DNA of 29,360 nucleotides from JAADHY01 sp964428935. Its GTDB lineage: Bacteria > Planctomycetota > Planctomycetia > Planctomycetales > Planctomycetaceae. The position numbers were made by a program, and so were the translations under genes. Each line of letters opens with the position of its first letter. The first letter of the stretch is position 1. This document shows, piece by piece, positions 9,016 to 16,261 of this stretch. The notes under the pieces are model-generated. The model saw nothing but the letters and a program-made list of their open reading frames with translations. It made no database searches and had not been told where the DNA came from. Location of the stretch: the NCBI GenBank assembly GCA_964428935.1, contig CAYSAG010000026.1, forward strand, positions 1-29,360. Reading direction: 5' to 3'.

Positions 9016-10917
9016 TCACTTTTTCTCCAGTCGAGCCGTCACGTAGTCAATCATTCGGTTCAAGAAGACCACCACCGGCTGGTGCTCGTGGCGTTCCATT
9101 TTCGCGGCCTTCATGGCTTCGAGAGCCGGCCGGGCGCGTTCCCCCAGCCCGTCCAGCACGTTCATGGCCCTCAACCGAACGAACGGTGTGTCGTGCTGTA
9201 AAGCCTTGAGCAGCGTCGGCATGGCTTCCTCGACCAGCCCAATGTTGCACAAGGCTTCGGCGGCCTCGACGCGGACGTTCGGCGCTGGGTCGTTCAGAGC
9301 CTGTCGGAGTGCGCCGGCCGCGGGCTTGGCCTTGTCTTTCAACGCGACCAGCCCGACGGCCGCCCACCACCGCACGGCTGGGTCCTGGTCTTGGTCGGTC
9401 AGCAGTTCGACCAACTTCGGCAGGTTCTCCGCGCGCATTTCGTTCGCCAAGTCGGCCACTCGCTGCAGTCGCTCGACCGGGTTGAGCCGCCGGTCGAAGG
9501 CGACCTGGTACGGCGTGCTGTTGCGAGCCCGCCGGTCAATTTCGTACTCCGGCAACAGTCCCAAGTCGCCGGTTCGCCGCATCCACCGACGACATTCCTG
9601 CCGCATTCGCTCCAACACTCGCCCGTAGCGAGGGTCTCGGGCCAAGTTGTGAATTTGGTACGGGTCGGCGTGAGTGTCGTAGAGCTCCTCCAGCGGTTTG
9701 GTCGGCTGGAAGTAGCGGGCGGCCGGTCCGGTCAGTTTGCCCGACTCGGCCAACCTCCGCCACACTTTCATGGTCGGCATTTGCTCGGTGTAGCTGACAA
9801 ACTGCGACCACGACCGGTGAGGCATGTAGTTTCGCAGGTACTGGAAACGAGCGTCTCGGACGCCGCGCACAATGTCGTACCTTTCGGCCATTCGGTCTCG
9901 AATGATGTAGACGAACTGGCGGGGCTGAGCGGTCGCCGGGCCGAGAAACGGCGTCCCTTGCATGTGCGGTGGGATTGGAACGCCGGCCAAGCTGAGCACG
10001 GTGGGAGCGAAGTCGACGAAGCTGACCAGTCGGTTGCAGACGCTGCCGGGAGGTCCCGGAGCCCACTCTTGGAATTTCGGAGGAAACCGGACCAGAAGCG
10101 GTACGTGAATGCCCGACTCCCACACCCACTTCTTGCACCCCGGCATGCCTGCTCCGTGGTCGGAGAAGAAGAAAACGATCGTTTCGTCGGCCAGTCCGTC
10201 TTCGTCGAGCTGTTTCAGCAGGTCGCCCACTTGGTAGTCCAGGGCCGTAATGAGGTCGTAGTAGCGAGCCCAGTCCTGACGGACCTCGGGCGTGTCCGGG
10301 TGGAATGGAGGCACCTTCACTTTGGCCGGGTCGTGCCTTTGTTCGGGCGTCAGCCGGGCCGTCTTGCGAAAGAACGTCTTGTCGGGCAGTCGAATTTGGC
10401 TTTCGTGCGTAATGGTGAAGTTGAAGACGGCGAAGAAGGGCTGCCCCGGCCGACGGTGCCGCCAGTGGGCCTGTTTGCTGCACTCGTCCCACGCCGTCGG
10501 CGGTGTGGGAAAGTTGTAGTCCGTCTTCACGTTGTTCGTGCAGTAGTAGCCGGCCTGCCGCAAGTACTCGGGAAAGCATTTGATGAATTCGGGCAACCGA
10601 GTCTTGGACCGCATGCCGTGACTGCCCAAGGTGGACGGGTAGACGCCGGTAATCAGACACGACCGGTTCGGGGCACACACGCCGGTGACCGCGTACGCGT
10701 TCGTGTACCGAACCCCTTGCTCGGCCAGCCGGTCCAGAACGGGTGTCCGAGCGAACCGGTCGCCGTAGCAGCCCAGATTCGGACTGATGTCTTCACAAGT
10801 AATCCACAAAATGTTCGGCCGCTCGGCGCTCCACACACGCCGTTCGGCCTGCAAACCTCCGACAACCAGCCAGCAGCAAGCCGCACCAACCACGAAGGTT
10901 CGCAACCACCCTCTCAT
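9016..10917 (-). CDS. Secreted formylglycine-type sulfatase with C-terminal HEAT-like repeats
   Basis: Sulfate-ester hydrolase of the alkaline phosphatase superfamily, presumably exported and acting on sulfated polysaccharides. Residues 1-24 form a signal peptide (RTFVVGAACCWLVVGGLQA). The catalytic domain begins RPNILWITCEDISP, where Asp43 is a likely metal ligand. The signature GVCAPNRSCLITG places the formylglycine precursor at Cys81, with Asn where many sulfatases have Ser or Ala in C-x-P-x-R. SDHGAGMPGCKKWVWESGIHVPL (about 252-274) supplies the second metal and sulfate-site residues. Residues from about 505 to 633 are helical HEAT-like repeats (DPAVRWWAAVGLVALKD, DPAPNVRVEAAEALCNIG, TPFVRLRAMNVLDGLG), likely a scaffold. 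AGAGGGA lies nine bases before the ATG. A maturase (formylglycine-generating enzyme) is not in this window. Substrate unknown. Confidence 0.93.
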   Translation of the reverse strand: MRGWLRTFVVGAACCWLVVGGLQAERRVWSAERPNILWITCEDISPNLGCYGDRFARTPVLDRLAEQGVRYTNAYAVTGVCAPNRSCLITGVYPSTLGSHGMRSKTRLPEFIKCFPEYLRQAGYYCTNNVKTDYNFPTPPTAWDECSKQAHWRHRRPGQPFFAVFNFTITHESQIRLPDKTFFRKTARLTPEQRHDPAKVKVPPFHPDTPEVRQDWARYYDLITALDYQVGDLLKQLDEDGLADETIVFFFSDHGAGMPGCKKWVWESGIHVPLLVRFPPKFQEWAPGPPGSVCNRLVSFVDFAPTVLSLAGVPIPPHMQGTPFLGPATAQPRQFVYIIRDRMAERYDIVRGVRDARFQYLRNYMPHRSWSQFVSYTEQMPTMKVWRRLAESGKLTGPAARYFQPTKPLEELYDTHADPYQIHNLARDPRYGRVLERMRQECRRWMRRTGDLGLLPEYEIDRRARNSTPYQVAFDRRLNPVERLQRVADLANEMRAENLPKLVELLTDQDQDPAVRWWAAVGLVALKDKAKPAAGALRQALNDPAPNVRVEAAEALCNIGLVEEAMPTLLKALQHDTPFVRLRAMNVLDGLGERARPALEAMKAAKMERHEHQPVVVFLNRMIDYVTARLEKK

Positions 10918-11497
10918 TGCCGACAGTCCCTCTGTTCAAACAAACCCTGCAGAGACGCGGAAAGAGAACCCCTGACACCCCGGCACCGCACGCGGCCCAC
11001 TTGCCGCGCTGACGCACCGAAAACCGACGTAAAACACGGCTCGGGTCCCCTCCTTGTGCGTTGTCTTGACGGCCTGAGAAGCGGGAACCCTCGCCGCCCG
11101 CGTGTTCCGGCAACGGCTGACGACCAGCCGCCTTTCGACGGCGGACGACTGTCCGGCGGAGCTGACGAGTCCGAGGCTTCGCGTTGCCGGTCTGGGGCGC
11201 AGGCAGCGGTTCACCGCCTCCGTGACCAGCTCCGACCGCTTGTTTCAGGTTACCAGCAAGGAACCGACGCTTCCACCGGCTGGCCGAGCCGTCCGTCGGT
11301 CGGTTGCAGCGACTGCCTCGTTCCCTGTCGGGGCTTTTCGACCAGCGTCGGCCTTGCTCCCGTCCAAGCCGTTTGTTCGAATACCGCTCCCAAGCGGCCA
11401 CGTCCGGCGCGGTCGACAGGCCGACAGCGTGACGGCGGCCCGCAGGCCGTTGCTACTTCACTCTTGCGTTCAAGCTGCCGAACCCTGGACGACGCAC
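10918..11497. other. Divergent intergenic region between sulfatase and maf (580 bases)
   Basis: No supported gene. The maf frame stays open back to 11102, but its translation there is Arg/Ser/Ala-rich without similarity to Maf proteins, so the real start is placed at 11498. On the minus strand AAGGAGG near 11055 precedes a GTG that opens only a 33-codon frame of unnatural composition. It must contain the promoters of both divergent genes, but none with recognisable hexamers was found. It also contains no GATC site. Confidence 0.4.
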
Positions 11498-12193
11498 ATG
11501 CCCGAGAATTGGAAAGTCGTGCTCGGTTCGCGTTCGCCGCGGCGGCAACAACTGCTGCGTCTTGTCGTGCCGTCGGAACGCATTGTCGTCGTTCCGCCGA
11601 CAGACAGCGACGAGCCCGGGTTCGACGAGGCACGCAGTTGGAGCGCGGTCGAAAGCCGAGTGCTGGAGGTTGCTCGACACAAATGCGAGGACGTCGGCCG
11701 GCAGCTGCAAGACGGCCGCGTTTCCGTGGACGGTTCCGTCGTGGCCGTCGTCACGGCCGACACCGTCGTTGTCGCCACCGAGACGGACGGCCGTCCCGTG
11801 GTGCTGGGCCAGCCACGCGCGCAGCCCGGTCGGGACTGGCGTGGCACGGTCCGTCACTGGTTCCGCCACTACTACGCCGGACGGTCTCACGTTGTCTTGA
11901 CGGCCGTCTGCGTGCAGTCGAACGGCCGTCTGGTCCAACGGCTGGCCCGCTCGGAAGTGACCTTCACCCGCGACGTGGACCGCTGGCTAGAATGGTACCT
12001 CAGCCTCGACGAGCCGCTCGACAAGGCCGGTGGCTACGGAATCCAAGGAGCGGCCGACGTGTTCGTCACGCAGGTCAACGGCAGCGTCAGCAACGTCGTC
12101 GGTTTTCCGCTGCGAGACGTCCTGGAACTGTTTGACGAGCTGCAGTTGTCGTTTGTTTGGCGACGAGAGCGGGAACGTGGCACCGCCGAGTGA
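11498..12193 (+). CDS. maf: Maf-like nucleoside triphosphate pyrophosphatase
   Basis: House-cleaning enzyme that hydrolyses non-canonical or methylated nucleoside triphosphates to monophosphates. The 231-residue product starts with the signature VVLGSRSPRRQQLL (residues 7-20). It has the catalytic ADT (87-89), and late in the chain DKAGGYGIQG (175-184) and SNVVGFPL (198-205). It is some 40 residues longer than typical Maf proteins. The usual LGKP motif reads LGQP (103-106), so the conserved Lys is Gln, and it is followed by an unusual segment rich in Trp, Arg and His (WRGTVRHWFRHYY, 114-126). The ATG at 11498 was chosen because similarity begins there. It overlaps the next gene by 17 bases, suggesting coupling. 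The family is clear; substrate preference is not. Confidence 0.87.
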   Translation: MPENWKVVLGSRSPRRQQLLRLVVPSERIVVVPPTDSDEPGFDEARSWSAVESRVLEVARHKCEDVGRQLQDGRVSVDGSVVAVVTADTVVVATETDGRPVVLGQPRAQPGRDWRGTVRHWFRHYYAGRSHVVLTAVCVQSNGRLVQRLARSEVTFTRDVDRWLEWYLSLDEPLDKAGGYGIQGAADVFVTQVNGSVSNVVGFPLRDVLELFDELQLSFVWRRERERGTAE

Positions 12194-13283
12194 AGGTCAA
12201 AACGGCGGTTCGGTCCGGGCGGGCGCGGCCTCGGGCTGCGACGACGAGCCGCTCTGGATTGGCTCGCGTCGAATGCCCAGCCGCTACTTTCTCGCTCCAT
12301 TGGCCGCGTACACGGACCTGGCCTTTCGGCGAGCCGTCCGCGAGCTGGGCGGTTTGGGGCTGGCGACGACCGACTTGGTCCAAGCGACGTTGCTGCTGTC
12401 TGGGACGCGTCGTTCGTTGGAACTGATTGCCACGACGCCGGACGACCGCCCGTTGTCGGTGCAAATTTACGGAGGGAAGGTCGACGAGCTGGTGCGAGCC
12501 GCTCGGTGGCTGCAGGACCACGGCTACGAAGGCGTCGACATCAACATGGGCTGTCCTGTGGCTCGAATCAACAGCCAGGGCGGCGGAGCCCGTCTCATGT
12601 GCGACCGGGAAGGGGCCGTTCGGGCCGTGGCGGCGGTCGTGGACGCCGTTCGGGTTCCGGTCACGGTAAAAATGCGACTCGGGTGGGACGACGACCAAAT
12701 CACTGCGCCCGAGCTGGCTCGGCGGTTCGAGCAGGTGGGCGTGGCGGCCGTGACGGTCCACGGACGAACCCGACAGCAGGGCTTCAGCGGAAGCGTGCGG
12801 TTGGACGGCATTCGAGCCGTCGTCGAAGCCGTCGAGCGAATGCCGGTGGTCGGAAACGGGGACGTCCGAACCGTGGAGGACGCGTTCCGCATGCGTCTGG
12901 TCACCGGCTGTCAGGCGGTGGCTATTGGACGCGGCGCGCTGCTGGACCCGTGGATTTTTCGCAAGATTGAGCAGGCTGAGCGGGGTGAGCGGCCGACCGA
13001 ACCGAGCCCGGACGAACAGCTCGCCTTTCTCGTTCGGCACTTCACGTTGCTGACCGAGCAGCACCGGCGGTACGCCTGCGTGCTGTTCCGCAAGTACGCG
13101 GCCTGGTACGGAGCTCGGCTCGGAATTCCCGAGGACCTGGAAGACCAACTGCGCCGGCTGGAGTCGTACGAGCAGTTCGACCGGCTGGTCGAGCAGATTC
13201 GGCGACGGCACGGCGAGCGACGCTCGGCCGTCCCGACGGCTCTCCAGCGGCTGTCCCCTCCAGGTCCGACCGACCGTTGGTAG
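12177..13283 (+). CDS. dus: tRNA-dihydrouridine synthase
   Basis: Flavin-dependent reductase that converts uridine to dihydrouridine in tRNA. The 368-residue product shows the Dus order. It has the N-terminal FLAPLAAYTDLAFRRAVRELG (38-58) in place of the common MAGVTD form, and the substrate-loop DINMGCPVARINSQGGGARLM (121-141) with catalytic Cys126. FMN-site elements follow: TVKMRLGWDD (163-172, Lys165), VTVHGRTRQQGFSG, VVGNGDVRTVEDA and AIGRGALLDPWIF. The GTG at 12177 was chosen because PLWIGSRRMPSRYFLAP, homologous to family N-termini, precedes the only ATG nearby (12273). It overlaps maf by 17 bases. The Dus subfamily (DusA, B or C) cannot be set with confidence; the general form is DusB-like. 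Confidence 0.93.
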   Translation: MAPPSEGQNGGSVRAGAASGCDDEPLWIGSRRMPSRYFLAPLAAYTDLAFRRAVRELGGLGLATTDLVQATLLLSGTRRSLELIATTPDDRPLSVQIYGGKVDELVRAARWLQDHGYEGVDINMGCPVARINSQGGGARLMCDREGAVRAVAAVVDAVRVPVTVKMRLGWDDDQITAPELARRFEQVGVAAVTVHGRTRQQGFSGSVRLDGIRAVVEAVERMPVVGNGDVRTVEDAFRMRLVTGCQAVAIGRGALLDPWIFRKIEQAERGERPTEPSPDEQLAFLVRHFTLLTEQHRRYACVLFRKYAAWYGARLGIPEDLEDQLRRLESYEQFDRLVEQIRRRHGERRSAVPTALQRLSPPGPTDRW

Positions 13284-13319
13284 CTCACGACGGGACCAGA
13301 CCGACGCCCCGGCGTGAGC
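13283..13319. terminator. Inverted repeat between convergent dus and aroB
   Basis: GCTCACG (13283-13289) and CGTGAGC (13313-13319) are perfect 7-bp arms around 23 bases, beginning at the last base of the dus stop codon. The repeat occupies the 96-base gap between two genes ending toward each other. There is no T run, so a terminator role rests on position. Confidence 0.3.
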
Positions 13320-13379
13320 GTCCACCGCCGTGGCGTGCTGCTCGACGCATGTTGAGCCGCCGGGGGCATGCCTTCCCGT

Positions 13380-14522
13380 TCACCGGCTGGACAACTCTTC
13401 CAGCACGGCCAGCACCTCTTCTTCCGGGACGTCCTTGAACAGCTCGACGTGGCCCAGCCGCGTCGGCAAGACAAACCGCAGCCGCCCCTCCACCGCCTTC
13501 TTGTCCAGCCGCATGGACTCCAGAACGGCCGACGGTGAGAAACGTTGCAGGTCCGGCAGGGCCGTGGGCAGGCGCAGTCGTTGGAGCAACTCCACCTGAC
13601 GCCGCGTCACGTCCGAGCCGACCAGCCCCAGCCGCTCCGCCAACCGACTGGCGTAAACCATGCCGACCGCCACCGCCTCACCGTGCAGCAGCTCGTCGTA
13701 GTGCGACAGGGCCTCGAAAGCGTGGGCGAACGTGTGTCCGTAGTTCAACACCGACCGAAGCCCCGTCAGTTCCGTCTCGTCCTGCTCGACCACGTCGGCC
13801 TTCAGGCGGCAACACCGAGCGACCACCTGCCTCAGCACCTCGGGCTCCCGCCGGTTCAGCTCCTCCACGTGCTGCTCGAGAAACTCGAAAAACCCAGCGT
13901 CCAAAATGACTCCGTACTTCACCACCTCGCCCAGCCCGGCCCGGTACTCGCGGTCCGGCAACGTCTGCAGCGTCGTCGTGTCAATGAACACGCCCAACGG
14001 CTGGTAAAAAGCCCCAATCAGGTTCTTGCCCATGGGGTGGTTGACGGCCACTTTCCCGCCGACCGAGCTGTCGACTTGCGCCAACAGCGAGGTGGGCACC
14101 TGCACGTAAGGCACACCGCGAGCGTACGTCGCGGCGACAAAACCGGCGGCGTCACCGACGACCCCGCCTCCCGCAGCCACGACCACCGTGTGCCGGTTCG
14201 CTTTCATGTCGACCAACTGGTCGTACACCGCCGCCACCCGCTCCAGGCTTTTCGACTGCTCGCCAGGCTGCAGCGAGAACAACTCGCACCGCCAGCCGGC
14301 TTGGGCCAAGGCCTTGGCCACGCGGTCGCCGTGCAGCGGGCGGACGTTGTCGTCCGTCACGACCAATGCCGAGCCGACTCCGTGCGGCCGGTGCGGGAGC
14401 CGCGACACCCACTGGCCGACGAACTCCGCCACTCGCTCCAAACCGCCGGCTACCAGGACAATGTCGTAGCTGCGAGGCCCCAAGTCGACCCGCACCGTCG
14501 ATTCGTGTGCCGTTTCAGCCAT
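13380..14522 (-). CDS. aroB: 3-dehydroquinate synthase
   Basis: Second step of the shikimate pathway: NAD+- and metal-dependent cyclisation of DAHP to 3-dehydroquinate in the cytoplasm. The 380-residue product has the NAD-binding AAGGGVVGDAAGFVAATYARGV (117-138), PTSLLAQVDSSVGGKVAVNHPMGKN (143-167) and the metal ligands Glu199 (GLGEVVKYG), His263 (NYGHTFAHAFE) and His280 (LLHGEAVAVGM). Length is near the family norm (about 360), with a slightly long N-terminus. The ATG at 14522 was chosen because GGAAGGAA lies just upstream and the sequence before it is low-quality. It is the last gene of the 16-kb minus-strand run, 189 bases after lhgO, and may have its own promoter. No other aro gene is present. 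Confidence 0.97.
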   Translation of the reverse strand: MAETAHESTVRVDLGPRSYDIVLVAGGLERVAEFVGQWVSRLPHRPHGVGSALVVTDDNVRPLHGDRVAKALAQAGWRCELFSLQPGEQSKSLERVAAVYDQLVDMKANRHTVVVAAGGGVVGDAAGFVAATYARGVPYVQVPTSLLAQVDSSVGGKVAVNHPMGKNLIGAFYQPLGVFIDTTTLQTLPDREYRAGLGEVVKYGVILDAGFFEFLEQHVEELNRREPEVLRQVVARCCRLKADVVEQDETELTGLRSVLNYGHTFAHAFEALSHYDELLHGEAVAVGMVYASRLAERLGLVGSDVTRRQVELLQRLRLPTALPDLQRFSPSAVLESMRLDKKAVEGRLRFVLPTRLGHVELFKDVPEEEVLAVLEELSSR

Positions 14523-14711
14523 GCCGTTCCTTCCCACTTCTCTGACTGGTTGCAACGAACTCCACTCGCCCAATCTGTCCTTCAGGGCAGCGTCTCCCGC
14601 CAGTACCGCGGCTCGTCCGCTTTGCGACACGCCCGCGGCGCTGCTCTTGCCTCGACAACCGGTCCGCTCTCCAGCCAACAGCCCGACACGCGTGCTGGCC
14701 GGACCGGCTAG

Positions 14712-15908
14712 CTAGAAATGGGCGGCCAGCCGGTCGACAATCGTTTTCCCAATGTTCAACGAGGCGGTGGCGGCCGGCGAGGGCGCGTTCAACACGTTCA
14801 CAATTCGTTCGGACTCGCGAATCAGGAAGTCGTCCACCAAGCTGCCGTCCCGAGCCAAAGCCTGAGCTCGGACACCCGCCGGCGCCGGCTGCAGGTCCTC
14901 CGAACGAATCCCCGGCAGCAGCCTCTGCAGCGCGCGCACGAACGCCCGCTTGCTCACCGACCGCCACATTTCTCCCAGCCCCGTCCGCCAGTACCGCGCC
15001 GCCAACCGCAAGAAGCCCGGGTACGTCAGCGACTCGAGAAGGTCCCGCACGTTGACGTCGGTCTTCCGGTAACCTTCCCGCGCAAAGGCCAACACCGCGT
15101 TCGGCCCGCACTCGACGCCCCCGTGAATCATGCGAGTGAAGTGGACGCCGAGAAACGGGAACTTCGGGTCTGGAACCGGGTAGATCAAAGCCCGAACCAG
15201 CTCAGCGGCCTCGGGCCGCAGCTCGTAGTACTCACCGCGAAAAGGCACAATTTTCGTGCCCGGGTCGATGCCGGCCAACCGGGTGACCCGGTCGCAGTGC
15301 AGCCCGCAACAGTTCACGACGTACGACGCCTCGACGTCGCCGGTGGTCGTTTCGAGCCAGACCCGACCGTTGCGTGTCTGAATGGCCGTCACGCGAGCGC
15401 CGGTCAGCACCCGGCCGTCCCGCTCCTGCACCCGTTCCGCCAGCCGACGCGCTACGGTAACGAAGTCGACAATTCCCGCCTCCGGAACGTGAATGGCCCG
15501 GATTCCCGACGCGTGCGGCTCAATCTCTTTCAGCCGCCCCGCGTCAATCAGCTCGCAGCGAACCCCGTTGGCCTGCCCACGCTCGTAAATCCGCTCCAGA
15601 ATCGGCAGCTCCCACTGCTCCGTCGCAACAATGACCTTGCCGCACAGCCGGTACGGAATGCCCTCCCGGTCGCAAAAGGCTTCCATGGCCTTCTTGCCTT
15701 CGCGGCAGTTCACGGCACGGAGGGAACCGGGACGGTAGTAGATGCCGGAGTGGAGCACGCCGGAGTTGTGACCGGTCTGGTGTCGAGCGATGTCGGCCTC
15801 CTTTTCCAACACCAGCACCGAACGGTTCGGAAACCGTTCGGTCAGCCGGTAAGCCGTGGCCAGACCGACGATTCCCCCGCCAATGATGACAACGTCCGCG
15901 CGTTCCAT
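14712..15908 (-). CDS. lhgO: L-2-hydroxyglutarate oxidase/dehydrogenase (FAD)
   Basis: FAD-dependent oxidoreductase that oxidises L-2-hydroxyglutarate to 2-oxoglutarate; the E. coli enzyme passes electrons to the membrane quinone pool. The 398-residue product has the dinucleotide-binding fold ADVVIIGGGIVGLATAYRL (4-22), with Glu35 ending the second strand. The family segment ARHQTGHNSGVLHSGIYYRPGSLRA (41-65) follows, and later IYPVPDPKFPFLGVHFTRMIHGGVECGPNAVLAF. The C-terminal RIVNVLNAPSPAATASLNIGKTIVD closes the FAD site. Length matches the family. The ATG at 15908 starts right at the FAD fold, with only GGA close upstream as ribosome site. It lies 86 bases after nqrM on the same strand. A related DAO-family oxidoreductase of other specificity remains possible. 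Confidence 0.9.
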   Translation of the reverse strand: MERADVVIIGGGIVGLATAYRLTERFPNRSVLVLEKEADIARHQTGHNSGVLHSGIYYRPGSLRAVNCREGKKAMEAFCDREGIPYRLCGKVIVATEQWELPILERIYERGQANGVRCELIDAGRLKEIEPHASGIRAIHVPEAGIVDFVTVARRLAERVQERDGRVLTGARVTAIQTRNGRVWLETTTGDVEASYVVNCCGLHCDRVTRLAGIDPGTKIVPFRGEYYELRPEAAELVRALIYPVPDPKFPFLGVHFTRMIHGGVECGPNAVLAFAREGYRKTDVNVRDLLESLTYPGFLRLAARYWRTGLGEMWRSVSKRAFVRALQRLLPGIRSEDLQPAPAGVRAQALARDGSLVDDFLIRESERIVNVLNAPSPAATASLNIGKTIVDRLAAHF

Positions 15909-15994
15909 TTTCCAACGACCAAGGAGCAAAGCGTGCCGCGGCCGACCGCTGACCGGAGTGACCGTGCTTAGCTTGCCAGTCGGTTGCCGGCCGG

Positions 15995-16261
15995 TCAAAC
16001 CGGGAAGGAAGACGACGCTCCGTCGGGCGGTGCGCCGGTGAGCGTCGGCTGGCTGGAGTCTGATTCGTCGTCCGCTGGTGCCCCCGCGGCTGCCGGGTCT
16101 TCCGACGCCGACTGGCAATAGTCACACACCACCCGCCCTCGCTCGTCCACGCGCCGGGACCCGCACGGACCAATCAAGCACCGCCCTCTCAGCAGCACGC
16201 TCAGCGAAAGCCCAACAAACACCAGCGAGAAAATCAACAGCACCAGCGGAAAAATACTCAT
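15995..16261 (-). CDS. nqrM: NqrM-like Na+-NQR maturation protein (CxnC membrane protein)
   Basis: Assigned as NqrM (DUF539), the factor needed with ApbE to assemble active Na+-NQR, probably delivering iron to the NqrD/NqrE cysteine site. The 88-residue product has one N-terminal membrane helix (3-24), then four cysteines in the order Cys28, Cys33 (in GPCG), Cys46 and Cys49 (CDYC). That matches the GSCGG and downstream cysteine pattern known from Vibrio NqrM. The tail (51-88) is Ser/Asp/Pro-rich and low complexity, unlike the basic tail in Vibrio. Its start overlaps the apbE stop (ATGA), and the order nqrABCDEF-apbE-nqrM is exactly that of Vibrio. Context and cysteine pattern make the call; overall identity is low, so confidence is below that of its neighbours. 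Confidence 0.8.
   Translation of the reverse strand: MSIFPLVLLIFSLVFVGLSLSVLLRGRCLIGPCGSRRVDERGRVVCDYCQSASEDPAAAGAPADDESDSSQPTLTGAPPDGASSSFPV

Noticed and set aside
10960..11060. Small minus-strand gene with an AGGAGG site and GTG start
   Set aside because: Only 33 codons, spacing to the GTG is about eleven bases, and the peptide shows no helix, signal or conserved pattern.
11102..11497. Longer Maf protein starting at 11102
   Set aside because: The extra 132 residues are Ser/Arg/Ala-rich and unrelated to Maf; family similarity starts at 11498.
9391..12135. Plus-strand 914-codon open frame antisense to the sulfatase
   Set aside because: Shadow of the sulfatase reading frame and of the maf/dus region; translation is His/Arg/Gln-rich with no domains.
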